Notes: generated from the sequence alone by a model not told the origin. 64,000 nt of DNA from Georgenia yuyongxinii (GCF_006352065.1 NZ_CP040915.1:1-64000); one strand, 5' to 3'. Positions 1-12,869 are shown, counted from the first letter of the stretch. Program-made: numbers and translations.

Positions 1-14
1 ACTTACCCCCAACC

Positions 15-35
15 TGTGGACAGACGTGTGGATCG
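15..35 (-). promoter_or_regulatory. DnaA-box-like pair upstream of dnaA
   Basis: Two same-orientation nonamers, TGTGGACAG at 15-23 and TGTGGATCG at 27-35, are one or two bases from the actinobacterial DnaA box (TTGTCCACA/TTATCCACA read on the other strand). They lie just before the dnaA start and may serve autoregulation or be the edge of a further origin segment left of the window. Seen directly; the function is inferred. Confidence 0.5.
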
Positions 36-92
36 GGCCGCGGCGTGCCAGACTCGACGCTCATAATCTGTCTCGTACCAAGGGGATCAGCG

Positions 93-1583
93 TTGCCGGA
101 GAATCAACCGACCACCGAGAGCTGGGCCCGGGCGGTCGAGATCCTCACGACCCGGGGCGAGATCGGGGGCGCCCAGCTGGCGTTCATCCGCATGACCCGG
201 CCGCTCGGCGTCATCGACGGGACCATGCTCCTTGCTGTCCCGAGCGACTTCGCCAAGGACTTCCTTGAGATGCGGGCCCGTGAGCCCATCACGGCTGCCC
301 TGACCGAGGTGGCCGGCTCCCCGGTCCGGTTCGCGGTCACCGTCGACCCGAGCCTGGAGGATGCGCTCAGCCCCGCGGCGCCCGTGACCGCCCCGGTCGA
401 GGGGGTCGTGCCAGAACGGGAGCGAGCGCCGGTCCCCGAGACGGTGCCCGCAGGCCGCTCGGAGCTGGCGGACGACCGCCCGGTCCCGCGGCCACAACGG
501 TCGAGCGCAGACCGGGGCACCTCGGTCGAGGACCAGTCGGGCGACCCGTCACGACTGAACCCCAAGTACACCTTCGAGACGTTCGTGACCGGCTCCTCGA
601 ACCGGTTCGCGCACGCGGCCGCCACCGCGGTCGCCGAGGCGCCGGCGAAGGCCTACAACCCGCTGTTCATCTACGGCGGCTCGGGCCTGGGGAAGACGCA
701 CCTGCTCCATGCGATCGGCCACTATGCGCGCAACCTGTACCCCGGTATCCGGGTGCGCTACGTGAACTCCGAGGAGTTCACCAACGACTTCATCAACTCG
801 ATCCGCGACGACAAGGCGGAGAACTTCCAACGCCGCTACCGCAACGTCGACGTCCTGCTCATCGACGACATCCAGTTCCTCGGTGGTAAGGAGCAGACGG
901 TCGAGGAGTTCTTCCACACCTTCAACACCCTGCACAACGACAACAAGCAGGTGGTCATCACCTCGGACGTCCCGCCCAAGCAGCTCGACGGGTTCGAGGA
1001 CCGCATGCGGTCACGGTTCGAGTGGGGCCTGCTGACCGACGTCCAACCGCCGGACCTGGAGACGCGCATCGCGATCCTGCGCAAGAAGGCCATCAACGAG
1101 AACCTGCAGGCCACCGATGAGGTGCTGGGCTACATCGCCTCGCGCATCTCGACGAACATCCGCGAGCTCGAGGGCGCACTCATCCGGGTCACCGCGTTCG
1201 CGAACCTCAACCGGCAGCCGGTCGAGCTGTCCTTGGCGGAGATGGTCCTCAAGGACCTCATCACCGACCCCGAGGGCGAGGAGATCACGCCGTCGCTGAT
1301 CATGAGCCAGACGGCGAACTACTTCTCCGTCTCCATCGACGCGCTGTGCTCCGCCGACCGTTCCCGGGTCCTCGTCAACGCCCGGCAGATCGCCATGTAC
1401 CTGTGCCGCGAGCTGACGGACCTCTCACTCCCCAAGATCGGTCAGCTGTTCGGCGGCCGCGACCACACCACGGTCATGCACGCCAACCGCAAGATCCGTG
1501 AGCAGATGGCCGAGAAGCGCTCGACCTTCAACCAGGTCACCGAGCTGACCAACCGCATCAAGCAGAACGCCCGGGGCAACTGA
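93..1583 (+). CDS. dnaA: chromosomal replication initiator protein DnaA
   Basis: AAA+ ATPase that binds DnaA boxes at oriC, unwinds the origin and loads the helicase. I chose the TTG at 93 because AGGGG at 81-85 is well spaced; an in-frame GTG at 45 would add 16 unlikely residues. The 496-aa product has the N-terminal domain, a Pro/Arg-rich linker, Walker [10 protein letters not shown] near residue 195, Walker B LLIDDIQF near 255, and the domain IV box-binding signature [11 protein letters not shown] near 454. Length fits actinobacterial DnaA. It is followed by the oriC gap and dnaN, the canonical order, so identity is certain. Confidence 0.98.
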   Translation: MPENQPTTESWARAVEILTTRGEIGGAQLAFIRMTRPLGVIDGTMLLAVPSDFAKDFLEMRAREPITAALTEVAGSPVRFAVTVDPSLEDALSPAAPVTAPVEGVVPERERAPVPETVPAGRSELADDRPVPRPQRSSADRGTSVEDQSGDPSRLNPKYTFETFVTGSSNRFAHAAATAVAEAPAKAYNPLFIYGGSGLGKTHLLHAIGHYARNLYPGIRVRYVNSEEFTNDFINSIRDDKAENFQRRYRNVDVLLIDDIQFLGGKEQTVEEFFHTFNTLHNDNKQVVITSDVPPKQLDGFEDRMRSRFEWGLLTDVQPPDLETRIAILRKKAINENLQATDEVLGYIASRISTNIRELEGALIRVTAFANLNRQPVELSLAEMVLKDLITDPEGEEITPSLIMSQTANYFSVSIDALCSADRSRVLVNARQIAMYLCRELTDLSLPKIGQLFGGRDHTTVMHANRKIREQMAEKRSTFNQVTELTNRIKQNARGN

Positions 1584-2209
1584 CGCCGCTGGGCCCACTC
1601 ACGACGGCGGCACGAGCCTTCCCGGGTTTGGGTACCACTCCCGCGCATGTCCCCGCGCCTGACCACCGGCGCCCAGGCTCTTACGTGGCCCGAGCCCCAT
1701 TTCGGCGACCGCAGCGGTGGTGCCCCGACGAGCCCCTCGGGCATGCCGGCCGCGCACGCGCGCCCGCCCTCCGTCGCCAGCAAGGCGCGTACACGACGAA
1801 TGAGCCGAGTTCGCCCGATTCACAACTGTGCATAACCCTGTGGATAGACGTGGACAACCGCCTTCGTCGTGGTGGACAGCCGTACGGGGTCGGTGGACGC
1901 CCGTTGGGGGCAAATGACAGATCCACTGCCGGCGCGACTTACCCACAAGCCCGACCACCCGGCCACCCACATCGCTGTCAGCTGCCTGACCTGCGTGAAC
2001 GACGGTTCTCCACAAGGTCCACAACCGCTATGACGACGACTAACTACTTCATTCAGAGATGGATGTGGACAGCCAACGACACAAAACGTGGTCCAGCTGG
2101 CCCGATGAACCACACCGGTGTCGCTTTCCGCTACCGGCCGCTTGATTTCCTGCCGTAGGGTGAGCCTGCGCTTCGTGCGCCCGTCGGAGTTCGAGAGAGG
2201 TCATCCATC
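1584..2209. other. oriC candidate (dnaA-dnaN intergenic region)
   Basis: A 626-bp gap with no convincing gene, in the position of oriC in Actinobacteria. DnaA-box-like nonamers: TGTGGATAG 1839-1847, CGTGGACAA 1849-1857 and TGTGGACAG 2064-2072 (minus orientation); TTACCCACA 1939-1947 and TTCTCCACA 2006-2014 (plus). Each is one mismatch from TTATCCACA or TTGTCCACA. Weaker sites occur near 1871 and 2015. The stretch 2025-2100 is less GC-rich than the surroundings (contains TATGACGACGACTAACTACTT) and could be the unwinding element. Positions are seen; origin activity is inferred from family knowledge. Confidence 0.85.
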
Positions 2210-3340
2210 GTGAAGTTCCGGGTTGAGCGTGACGTCCTGGCTGAGGCTGTCACCTGGACGGCACGTTCGCTGCCTACGCGGCCGCCGGTCCCGGTGCTCG
2301 CAGGCGTCCGGCTCGAGGCCGGCAGCGACGGCGTCCTTAACCTCTCCAGCTTCGACTACGAGGTCTCCGCCCGCTCGGAGATCCCTGCAGACGTCGACAC
2401 CGCGGGCGTCGTGCTCGTCTCCGGCCGCCTCCTCGCCGACATCTGCAAGGCCCTCCCCGGCAAGCCCGTCGACGTCGAGGTGGACGGCACCAAGGTGGTC
2501 CTGACCTGCGGCGCGTCACGTTTCACGCTCCTGACGATGCCCGTCGACGACTACCCGGCCTTGCCCGCCATGCCCGAGGTGGCCGGCAGCATCGAGGCCG
2601 ACGTCCTGACCGAGGCGGTCGCGCAGGTGACGATCGCAGCCAGCCGTGACGAGACGCTGCCGCTGCTCACCGGTGTCCGGATGGAGATCGAGGGCGAGAA
2701 GGTGACGCTCCTCGCCACCGACCGGTACCGCCTCGCGATGCGTGAGCTCACCTGGCACCCGGCTTCACCGGCGGTCTCCTCCGTCGCGCTGGTTCGCGCG
2801 CGCACCCTCTCCGACGTGGCCAAGTCCATGACCACCGCGGGCGGTGTGGACATGGCGCTTGCCACCGATGCCCCCGCCGCACTCATCGGCTTCGAGGCCG
2901 GCGGGCGCCGCACCACGTCCCTGCTGGTGGAGGGCGACTACCCGCCGGTGCGTCGCTTGTTCCCGGAGACCACCACGACCCACGCCGTCGTCAGCACCTC
3001 CGCACTGGTCGAGGCGGCGCGGCGCGTCAGCCTCGTGGCGGAGCGGAACACCCCGATCCGGCTGAGCTTCAACGAGGGCCAGGTGGTCCTCGAGGCCGGC
3101 CAGGGTGACGACGCCCAGGCTTCCGAGGCGTTGCAGTCGGCACTCACGGGCGAGCCGATCACCACCGCGTTCAACCCGCACTACCTGCTGGACGGCCTCG
3201 GGGCCCTGACTACGCCGTTCGTGCGGATGTCCTTCACGCACCCGAGCAAGCCGGCCGTGATGACCGGTCAGGACTCGCTCGAGGGTGAGGACGACCTGGG
3301 CTTCCGCTACCTCCTCATGCCGATCCGGTTCGCGGGCTGA
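2210..3340 (+). CDS. dnaN: DNA polymerase III sliding clamp subunit beta
   Basis: Ring-shaped processivity clamp that tethers DNA polymerase III and repair factors to DNA. The 376-aa product begins MKFRVERDVLAEAV at a GTG preceded by GAGAGAGG, and shows the three repeated clamp folds (segments starting near residues 1, 130 and 255) ending in the conserved LLMPIRFAG-type tail. Length is normal for the family. It lies directly downstream of oriC and is probably transcribed from within that gap, separately from dnaA. Confidence 0.98.
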   Translation: MKFRVERDVLAEAVTWTARSLPTRPPVPVLAGVRLEAGSDGVLNLSSFDYEVSARSEIPADVDTAGVVLVSGRLLADICKALPGKPVDVEVDGTKVVLTCGASRFTLLTMPVDDYPALPAMPEVAGSIEADVLTEAVAQVTIAASRDETLPLLTGVRMEIEGEKVTLLATDRYRLAMRELTWHPASPAVSSVALVRARTLSDVAKSMTTAGGVDMALATDAPAALIGFEAGGRRTTSLLVEGDYPPVRRLFPETTTTHAVVSTSALVEAARRVSLVAERNTPIRLSFNEGQVVLEAGQGDDAQASEALQSALTGEPITTAFNPHYLLDGLGALTTPFVRMSFTHPSKPAVMTGQDSLEGEDDLGFRYLLMPIRFAG

Positions 3341-3466
3341 CATGAGCCCCACCACACTGGGGCACAAACGTCCTGGTGACGATGTTCTCGCCGGTGCGAC
3401 GGGCCCTTCCCGCCGCATCTGACGTCGAACAGGGGCGGCCGCTGTCCGCCCAGGAAGCGGGCTGTC

Positions 3467-4366
<900 letters not shown>

Positions 4367-4503
4367 CCGGGAACCACCGGATCGAGCAGTCGGTCGGCTG
4401 AAGGCCGGAGCTGCGGCGGAACCCGCGCGACGGCGTACCGTGGGCGGGTGCCGCGGCGCCCGCCGGGCGCGGGCGCACCAGAGCTGAGGAGGAAGGGCCG
4501 GGC

Positions 4504-5733
4504 ATGTATGTCTCCGACCTGGCCCTCAACGACTTCCGCTCCTACAGCGAGGTGGTCCTCGCACTGGAGCCCGGCGTGACCGCGTTCGTCGGCCAGAACG
4601 GTCAGGGGAAGACCAACCTCGTCGAGGCGGTCGCCTATCTGTCCACGTTCTCCAGCCACCGCGTCGCGGCCGACGCCGCGCTGGTGCGCCAGGGCACCGG
4701 CGGTGCCGTCATCCGCGCCAAGGTCGTCCACGGCGAGCGGCCCACGCTCGTCGAGCTCGAGATCGTCGCCGGCAAGGCCAACCGGGCCCGGCTCAACCGG
4801 TCACCTGCCCGCACCCGCGACGTGCTCGGTGTGGTGCGCACCGTCCTCTTCGCCCCGGAGGACCTCGAGCTCGTCAAGGGGGACCCCTCCCACCGCCGCC
4901 GGTTCCTCGACGACCTGGTCGTGCTGCTGGCGCCCCGGCTGGCTGGCGTTCGCGCCGAGTACGACAAGGTGCTGCGCCAGCGCGGGGCGTTGCTGAAGTC
5001 CGCCGGTGCGGTGCGCCGTCGCGGGGGGCGCCCGGACCTCAGCACGCTGGACGTGTGGGACGGCCAGCTGGCGGCGGCCGGCGCGCAGATGATCGCAGCC
5101 CGCATCCGGCTGGTGAGGGTGCTGCGCCCGTTCGTGGCCGACGCCTACGACCAGGTGAGCGCCGGGCAGGGCGTCGCACGCATCGACTACCGGGCCAGCG
5201 TGGACACCGCGGAGGGCACGCCCGAGCTCGCCGCCGCCGACCTGGCCGGCGACGCACCGGCCGCGCAGTCCGCTCGGGCGACCGTCGACGCACGCGAGCA
5301 GGCCCTTCTGGACATCCCCGCGCTGACCCAGCGGCTCCTCGCCGCGATGGCCGAGCTGCGCGAGAAGGAGCTCGCCCGCGGCGTCTCCCTCGTCGGACCG
5401 CACCGCGACGACCTGGTCCTCTCCCTGGGCACGCTCCCCGCCAAGGGCTACGCCAGCCACGGCGAGTCCTGGTCCTACGCGCTGGCCTTGAAGCTCGCCT
5501 CCTACGAGGTGCTCCGGGAGGACGAGACCTCACCGTGGGGTTCCGACGGCGAGCCTGTGCTCATCCTCGACGACGTCTTCGCCGAGCTCGACGTCCGACG
5601 GCGTGAGCGGCTCGCCGCGATGGTCTCCGGCGCCCGGCAGGTGCTCATCACCGCCGCCGTGCCCGACGACGTGCCGACCGCGTTGGCCGGTGCCCGTTTC
5701 GCCGTCCACGCCGGGGAGGTCACCCGTGGCTGA
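4504..5733 (+). CDS. recF: DNA replication and repair protein RecF
   Basis: SMC-like ATPase that helps RecR/RecO load RecA on gapped DNA. The 409-aa product has Walker [10 protein letters not shown] at residues 30-38, the ABC signature region [12 protein letters not shown] near 318, and Walker [13 protein letters not shown] near 352. The ATG at 4504 follows GAGGAGGAAGGG, a strong ribosome binding site. Its stop is overlapped by eight bases by the next gene, so the two are translationally coupled. Confidence 0.97.
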   Translation: MYVSDLALNDFRSYSEVVLALEPGVTAFVGQNGQGKTNLVEAVAYLSTFSSHRVAADAALVRQGTGGAVIRAKVVHGERPTLVELEIVAGKANRARLNRSPARTRDVLGVVRTVLFAPEDLELVKGDPSHRRRFLDDLVVLLAPRLAGVRAEYDKVLRQRGALLKSAGAVRRRGGRPDLSTLDVWDGQLAAAGAQMIAARIRLVRVLRPFVADAYDQVSAGQGVARIDYRASVDTAEGTPELAAADLAGDAPAAQSARATVDAREQALLDIPALTQRLLAAMAELREKELARGVSLVGPHRDDLVLSLGTLPAKGYASHGESWSYALALKLASYEVLREDETSPWGSDGEPVLILDDVFAELDVRRRERLAAMVSGARQVLITAAVPDDVPTALAGARFAVHAGEVTRG

Positions 5734-6367
5734 GCGCCGCCATCCCGAGGAGCGCCCCGACACCGACCCCGCCCCCGACACCGACCCCGCCCTTGACGCC
5801 GATGCCGTCGCCCGACTTGCCCTCGAGCGCGCCCGGGAGGCTGCCCGGGCCAGGGGCCACTACCGTGCTCCCCGGCGCCGCCGCGCGGGCCGTGGCGAGC
5901 TCCCCGACGTGCCGGGGCCCGCGGACACCGACGAGGCTGCCGCGGCCGGTGGGAGCACATGGCGGCCCGGCCCCGGTCTCGGCTGGGGGATCAGTGGTCC
6001 AGGGCCCTCGCGCCGCGACCCCCAGCCCCTCGCCGGCATCGCCGCCCGGCTGATGGCCCAGCACGGGTGGTCCACGTCGGTCGGCGTCGGCGGGGTCGTC
6101 GGGCGCTGGCGCGAGGTGGTCGGCGACCAGCTCGCCGACCACTGCGAGGTGGAGACCTTCGAGGAGGGCGAGCTGGTGGTACGTGCGAGCTCGACCGCGT
6201 GGGCGACCCAGCTGCGCCTGCTGCTGCCGCAGCTCGAGCGGCGCCTGGCCGAGGAGGTGGGCGAGGGCACGGTCACCAAGATCGTCGTGCTCGGCCCGGG
6301 TGGGCCGAGCTGGAAGCACGGGAAGCGATCGGTCCCCGGGCGGGGCCCGCGCGACACCTATGGCTGA
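5726..6367 (+). CDS. dciA: DUF721 / DciA-family helicase loader
   Basis: DciA proteins recruit or load the replicative DnaB helicase in bacteria that lack DnaC/DnaI. I chose the GTG at 5726, eight bases before the recF stop, with GGGGAGGT at 5713-5720 as ribosome binding site. The 213-aa protein has a low-complexity Asp/Pro-rich start, then the DUF721 core beginning [20 protein letters not shown], and the actinobacterial C-terminal signature [18 protein letters not shown]. Position between recF and gyrB is standard for Actinobacteria. Confidence 0.93.
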   Translation: MAERRHPEERPDTDPAPDTDPALDADAVARLALERAREAARARGHYRAPRRRRAGRGELPDVPGPADTDEAAAAGGSTWRPGPGLGWGISGPGPSRRDPQPLAGIAARLMAQHGWSTSVGVGGVVGRWREVVGDQLADHCEVETFEEGELVVRASSTAWATQLRLLLPQLERRLAEEVGEGTVTKIVVLGPGGPSWKHGKRSVPGRGPRDTYG

Positions 6368-6503
6368 CCACGCGCCCCCCGCACCCGACCCGTAGCCCGC
6401 CTGAACGCCCCACCCCCACGGCGCCGGTTCGTCCGGTTCGCCACTCCCGCGCATTCGTCGGAGACCATCCGTCTGTAACCCGTCGCGTGAGGGACGCCAC
6501 GCC

Positions 6504-6554
6504 TGTGGACAGGGCTGTGGATATTCGCGGTTTTCGGCTCAGTCACGGTAGAAT
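6504..6554 (+). promoter_or_regulatory. gyrB promoter with two DnaA-box-like sites
   Basis: A good -10 hexamer TAGAAT lies at 6549-6554, 122 bases before the gyrB start; no strong -35 is visible. Directly upstream are TGTGGACAG (6504-6512) and TGTGGATAT (6516-6524), two same-orientation DnaA-box-like nonamers whose starts are 12 bases apart. The sequences are seen; promoter activity and DnaA control of gyrBA are inferred. Confidence 0.45.
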
Positions 6555-6675
6555 CGACCGACCGCCCGCACGGCCCTGTTCATGGCCGCCCGGGATCGAG
6601 CGGTGGCCCCGCGCCCCGGCCCCTGGCCGGCCGGTGCAGGAGGTTGCCCCGCGAGAACGAGGAGAGCCTGCAACC

Positions 6676-8778
<2,103 letters not shown>

Positions 8779-8847
8779 GACGGCCAGCTTCACCGTGCGC
8801 GGGGCGTGCCCCGTGCGTGCAGACGATGAGAGAGACGAAGGACTGAC

Positions 8848-11538
8848 GTGACGCAGCCACCCGAGGACCACGGTACGGACGCCACCCCCACGACGCCGGA
8901 CGGCGACGGCGTGATCACCGCGCGCGACCACGTCGAGCGGGTCGACCTGCAGCTGGAGATGCAGCGCTCCTACCTCGACTACGCGATGAGCGTCATCGTC
9001 TCGCGCGCCCTGCCGGACGTGCGGGACGGCCTCAAGCCGGTCCACCGCCGCGTGATCTACGCGATGTACGACGGCGGCTACCGGCCGGACTCGAGCTTCT
9101 CCAAGTGCTCGCGCGTGGTCGGCGAGGTCATGGGCCAGTACCACCCACACGGCGACACCTCGATCTACGACGCCCTGGTGCGCCTGGTCCAGCCGTGGTC
9201 CTTGCGCTACCCGCTCGTGTCCGGGCAGGGCAACTTCGGCTCCCCGGGCAACCTCGGCGCCGCGGCCCCGCGGTACACCGAGTGCAAGATGGCGCCGCTC
9301 GCGCTGGAGATGGTCCGCGACATCGACGCCGAGACCGTCGACTTCCAGGACAACTACGACGGGCGCAACCAGGAACCCACCGTCCTGCCCGCCCGCTTCC
9401 CCAACCTGCTGGTCAACGGTTCCGAGGGCATCGCCGTCGGCATGGCCACGCGCATCCCCCCGCACAACCTGCGCGAGGTCGCCGAGGGCGTCCAGTGGTT
9501 CCTGGAGCACCCCGAAGCCACCAAGGAGGAGCTTCTCGGCGAGCTCATGCTGCGCATCAAGGGGCCCGACTTCCCCACCGGTGCCACCATCCTGGGCCGC
9601 AAGGGCATCGAGGACATGTACCGCACCGGCCGCGGGTCCATCACCCAGCGGGCCGTGGTCGAGGTCCAGGAGATCCAGGGCCGGCAGTGCCTCGTCGTGA
9701 CGGAGCTGCCCTACCAGGTCAACCCGGACCGCCTGAGCGAGAAGATCGTCGACGGCGTGCGTGACGGGCGCATCACCGGCATCGCGGACATCCGCGACGA
9801 GTCCTCCGGCCGTAACGGCCAGAAGCTGGTGATCGTCCTCAAGCGTGACGCCGTCGCCAAGGTGGTGCTCAACAACCTCTACAAGCACACCCAGCTGCAG
9901 GACAACTTCCCGGCGAACATGCTCGCCCTGGTCGACGGCGTCCCGCGCACCCTCAGCCTCGACGGGTTCGTGCGGCACTGGGTGAACCACCAGGTCGACG
10001 TGATCGTCCGGCGCACCCGCTTCAAGCTGCGCAAGGCCGAGGAGCGCATCCACATCCTGCGCGGCCTGCTCAAGGCGCTCGACGCCCTCGACGAGGTCAT
10101 CGCGTTGATCCGCCGCTCCCCCACGGTCGACGAGGCCCGCCAGGGCCTCATCGCGCTCCTCGAGATCGACGAGGTGCAGGCCGAGGCGATCCTCACCATG
10201 CAGCTGCGGCGTCTGGCCGCCCTCGAGCGTCAGAAGATCCTCGACGACTTCCAGGCCCTCGAGGCCGAGATCAGCGGCTACAAGGAGATCCTCGCCTCCC
10301 CGCTGCGCCAGCGGGAGATCGTCTCCGAGGAGCTCGCCGCGATCGTCACGAAGTACGGCGACGACCGGCGCACCACGATCCTGCCCTTCGACGGTGACAT
10401 GTCGATCGAGGACCTCATCCCCGAGGAGAGCGTGGTCGTCACGATCACTCGGGGCGGCTACGCCAAGCGCACCCGGGTGGACAACTATCGCTCCCAGCGC
10501 CGCGGAGGCAAGGGCGTGCGCGGTGCACAGCTGCGCGAGGACGACATCGTCGAGCACTTCGGTGTCACGTCCACCCACCGCTGGCTGCTGTTCTTCACCA
10601 ACCTCGGGCGGGTCTACCGCATCAAGGGCTACGAGCTCCCCGAGGCCGGCCGCGACGCCAAGGGCCAGCATGTGGCCAACCTGCTGGCGTTCCAGCCCGG
10701 TGAGACCATCGCCCAGGTCATCTCCCTCAAGGACTACGAGCAGGCGGACTACCTCGTGCTCGCCACGCGGCGTGGCCTGGTCAAGAAGACGCGTCTGAGC
10801 GAGTACAACACCAACCGCTCGGGCGGCGTGATCGGCATCAACCTGCGGGAGGACGAGGATGGCACGCCCGACGCCGTCGTCGCCGCGCGCTTGGTCAACG
10901 CGGAGGACGACCTGCTGCTCGTCTCCCGCAAGGGCCAGTCGATCCGCTTCACCGCCACCGACGAGGCGCTGCGCCCGATGGGTCGGGCGACCTCCGGCGT
11001 CACGGGCATGAAGTTCCGTGAGGACGACGAGCTGCTCGCCATGGACGTCGTCAAGGAGTGGTACCAGAACTCCGCCCTGCTGGTGGTGACCGAGGGCGGC
11101 TACGCCAAGCGCACCGCCGTCAGCGAGTACCGGGTCCAGGGCCGCGGCGGGCTCGGCATCAAGGTCGCCAACCTCGTCGAGTCTCGCGGGGACCTGGTGG
11201 GTGCGCTGCTCACGGCCCCCGACGACGAGGTGCTCGTCATCATGGAGGGCGGCAAGGTGGTGCGCTCCGCCGTCGCCGAGGTGAACCTCACCGGCCGCAA
11301 CACCCAGGGCGTGACCTTCGCCCGCCCGGACAAGGGCGACCGGATCATCGCCATCGCCCGCAACGTCGAGCTCAAGGTCGAGAAGGAGGAGCACCTCGTC
11401 TCCGGCGAGACCGCCGCCAGCCCCGAGGAGAGCGACACCGGGGCGGACGTGCCGGAGGCCGGGACGGCATCGGGCACGGCGGACACGGTAGCGTCCTCCC
11501 AGGACGAGCCCGCCGCCGACGACGGCGCGAACGGCTGA
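8848..11538 (+). CDS. gyrA: DNA gyrase subunit A
   Basis: DNA cleavage and rejoining subunit of gyrase. The 896-aa protein starts at a GTG behind GAAGGA. The catalytic tyrosine is in AAPRYTEC (Tyr143); the quinolone-determining region reads [10 protein letters not shown], with Thr104 and Asp108 at the positions of E. coli Ser83 and Asp87. The GyrA-box [10 protein letters not shown] near 550 opens the C-terminal DNA-wrapping domain. An acidic Ala/Glu/Asp-rich tail of about 50 residues closes the protein. A long open frame on the opposite strand is only a GC-bias shadow. Confidence 0.98.
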   Translation: MTQPPEDHGTDATPTTPDGDGVITARDHVERVDLQLEMQRSYLDYAMSVIVSRALPDVRDGLKPVHRRVIYAMYDGGYRPDSSFSKCSRVVGEVMGQYHPHGDTSIYDALVRLVQPWSLRYPLVSGQGNFGSPGNLGAAAPRYTECKMAPLALEMVRDIDAETVDFQDNYDGRNQEPTVLPARFPNLLVNGSEGIAVGMATRIPPHNLREVAEGVQWFLEHPEATKEELLGELMLRIKGPDFPTGATILGRKGIEDMYRTGRGSITQRAVVEVQEIQGRQCLVVTELPYQVNPDRLSEKIVDGVRDGRITGIADIRDESSGRNGQKLVIVLKRDAVAKVVLNNLYKHTQLQDNFPANMLALVDGVPRTLSLDGFVRHWVNHQVDVIVRRTRFKLRKAEERIHILRGLLKALDALDEVIALIRRSPTVDEARQGLIALLEIDEVQAEAILTMQLRRLAALERQKILDDFQALEAEISGYKEILASPLRQREIVSEELAAIVTKYGDDRRTTILPFDGDMSIEDLIPEESVVVTITRGGYAKRTRVDNYRSQRRGGKGVRGAQLREDDIVEHFGVTSTHRWLLFFTNLGRVYRIKGYELPEAGRDAKGQHVANLLAFQPGETIAQVISLKDYEQADYLVLATRRGLVKKTRLSEYNTNRSGGVIGINLREDEDGTPDAVVAARLVNAEDDLLLVSRKGQSIRFTATDEALRPMGRATSGVTGMKFREDDELLAMDVVKEWYQNSALLVVTEGGYAKRTAVSEYRVQGRGGLGIKVANLVESRGDLVGALLTAPDDEVLVIMEGGKVVRSAVAEVNLTGRNTQGVTFARPDKGDRIIAIARNVELKVEKEEHLVSGETAASPEESDTGADVPEAGTASGTADTVASSQDEPAADDGANG

Positions 11539-11550
11539 TGGAGGAGCTGC

Positions 11551-12210
11551 ATGAGCACGAGCCAGCACGGCACCGGTGAACGGCCGGACGTGACGCCGCC
11601 TCCACCCGGACCGGCCGACACGGTGGCCGCCGACGGCGCACCCGGCTTCGCCACCACCTTGCGTCGCAGCTTCACCGACCGGATGTCCGGGCGGCCGGAG
11701 GCAACGGCGCAGGGCTTGCCGGCGGGCGCCCCGGCTGGCGCACCGACGGCGGCGCCGCCCGCGGGCAGCACCGCGGGGGGAACCCGGTCGGCGGAGGCGC
11801 CCCGGCCGACGGCGTCAGGCGCGGCCCCCGAGGCGGCGGTGCGCGACGTCGGCCCCCGGCGGGTACGGCTCTCGCTCTCCCGGGTCGACCCCTGGTCCGC
11901 CATGAAGCTGTCGTTCCTGCTCTCCGTGGCGCTGGGCGTCATGATCGTCGTCGCCGCCGCGGTCGTGTGGTTCGTGCTCGACTCCATGCAGGTCTTCGCG
12001 AAGGTCGAGGAGCTGCTCGTCTCGATCGGCTCCGAGAACTTCCTGCAGCTCATGCAGTACGTGGAGTTCGACCGGGTGATGTCGTTCGCCACGATCGTGG
12101 GCGTGGTGGACGTGCTCCTGCTGACCGCACTGGGCACCATCGGCGCCTTCCTCTACAACATCGTCGCCGCCCTGGTCGGAGGGCTGCACGTGACCCTGAC
12201 CGACGACTGA
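11551..12210 (+). CDS. DUF3566 domain transmembrane protein
   Basis: Conserved actinobacterial membrane protein that normally follows gyrA; its function is unknown. The 219-aa product starts at ATG 11551 behind ATGGAGGAGC, 12 bases after gyrA. Residues 1-105 are Ala/Pro/Gly-rich and probably disordered and cytoplasmic. The DUF3566 domain begins at VRLSLSRVDPWSAMK and holds two membrane segments (FLLSVALGVMIVVAAAVVWF and VLLLTALGTIGAFLYNIVAA), ending GGLHVTLTDD. The domain call rests on this typical pattern and on position. Confidence 0.92.
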   Translation: MSTSQHGTGERPDVTPPPPGPADTVAADGAPGFATTLRRSFTDRMSGRPEATAQGLPAGAPAGAPTAAPPAGSTAGGTRSAEAPRPTASGAAPEAAVRDVGPRRVRLSLSRVDPWSAMKLSFLLSVALGVMIVVAAAVVWFVLDSMQVFAKVEELLVSIGSENFLQLMQYVEFDRVMSFATIVGVVDVLLLTALGTIGAFLYNIVAALVGGLHVTLTDD

Positions 12211-12268
12211 CCAGCCGCGGGGAACGGGTCCGGCCCGCGTGAGACTCCTCACGCGCTCGCGCACGAGT

Positions 12269-12298
12269 TTGGGACCCACGCCCCCTCTGGGTTAATCT
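12269..12298 (+). promoter_or_regulatory. tRNA-Ile promoter candidate
   Basis: TTGGGA at 12269-12274 and TAATCT at 12293-12298 are separated by 18 bases and lie 43 bases before the tRNA-Ile gene. They resemble a housekeeping sigma promoter for the tRNA-Ile, DLW-39, tRNA-Ala unit. Inferred from sequence only. Confidence 0.4.
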
Positions 12299-12341
12299 TG
12301 CTCGGCGCCCACGGACGCGACGGCCCGCTCCTGCGGGTCGG

Positions 12342-12415
12342 GGGCCTATAGCTCAGTCGGTTAGAGCGCTTCCCTGATAAGGAAGAGGTCGCTGGTTCGA
12401 GTCCAGCTAGGCCCA
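12342..12415 (+). tRNA. tRNA-Ile (GAT anticodon)
   Basis: A 74-nt cloverleaf: acceptor arms GGGCCTA and TAGGCCC, D-arm TAGCTCAGTCGGTTAGAGC, anticodon stem-loop with GAT inside TTCCCTGATAAGGAA, and T-arm GGTTCGAGTCC. The gene does not encode a clean CCA end (the bases after the discriminator A are CCC). It lies downstream of gyrA-DUF3566, as is common near actinobacterial origins. Confidence 0.97.
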
Positions 12416-12467
12416 CCCAGTACTACCCCGGCACGACCCGTCGGGTCCGAGGATCCAGGAGGACGCC

Positions 12468-12605
12468 GTGAAGAAGGTATTCCTGCTCGCCACCGCCGCT
12501 GCCGCGGGGTACGTCGCCTGGATCAAGATCCGCCAGGACCGCGAGGAGCGCGACCTCTGGGCAGAGGTCACCGACAGCTTCGGCGAGCAGCCCCCACGCG
12601 GCTGA
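12468..12605 (+). CDS. DLW-39 family small protein
   Basis: A 45-codon gene between tRNA-Ile and tRNA-Ala. It starts at a GTG behind a strong AGGAGG (12457-12462) and encodes MKKVFLLATAAAAGYVAW, a single hydrophobic anchor, followed by a charged helix and the family signature RDLWAEVTDSF, ending QPPRG. The DLW-39 family is defined by this DLW motif, about 39-45 residues, and position near tRNA-Ile/Ala in Actinobacteria. No function is known. Identification is by motif and context. Confidence 0.9.
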   Translation: MKKVFLLATAAAAGYVAWIKIRQDREERDLWAEVTDSFGEQPPRG

Positions 12606-12629
12606 TCCCACCGCGCGCGGCACGCGCAC

Positions 12630-12705
12630 GGGGCCATGGCGCAATTGGTAGCGCACCTGCTTTGCAAGCAGGGGGTTGCGGGTTCGAGTCCCGCTGGCTC
12701 CACCA
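12630..12705 (+). tRNA. tRNA-Ala (TGC anticodon)
   Basis: Cloverleaf with acceptor arms GGGGCCA and TGGCTCC, anticodon TGC within CTGCTTTGCAAGCAG, T-arm GGGTTCGAGTCCC and discriminator A at 12702. The CCA end is encoded at 12703-12705, unlike the neighbouring tRNA-Ile. Confidence 0.97.
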
Positions 12706-12713
12706 CCGGCTGA

Positions 12714-12741
12714 GGCCCCTCCCGCACGTTCGGGAGGGGCC
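12714..12741 (+). terminator. terminator after tRNA-Ala
   Basis: Perfect 11-bp stem GGCCCCTCCCG / CGGGAGGGGCC with a 6-base loop, followed by CTTTGCC. It closes the tRNA transcript. The T-tract is short, as is usual in high-GC Actinobacteria. Confidence 0.75.
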
Positions 12742-12820
12742 CTTTGCCGTTCCCAGGTCCGACCTTCACCGGCGCCCGGGTTGACGACTCCCCCCGGTGC
12801 TCCCGCCCCCGTTCGCCGCG

Positions 12821-12869
12821 GGCTGGTAGTACTTTCCTCAGGCTATCCCTGAGCGAACCACTACCAGCC
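12821..12869. repeat. nested inverted repeat in intergenic region
   Basis: Outer arms GGCTGGTAGT (12821-12830) and ACTACCAGCC (12860-12869) enclose a second hairpin CTCAGG (12837-12842) / CCTGAG (12848-12853). The whole forms a two-level hairpin of 49 bases. It sits inside the 450-base stretch 12742-13193, which otherwise shows no gene, only a short palindrome GACACATGTC near 13064. It could be an operator, an RNA element or a small mobile hairpin; nothing decides between these. Confidence 0.5.

Noticed and set aside
1628-2158. A 176-codon frame across the dnaA-dnaN gap
   Set aside because: No ribosome binding site, no domain, and it covers DnaA boxes in the expected origin.
5959-6675. gyrB extending upstream to 5959
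   Set aside because: The extra 239 residues overlap dciA and are Arg/Pro shadow; the GTG at 6676 has a ribosome binding site and fits the family length.
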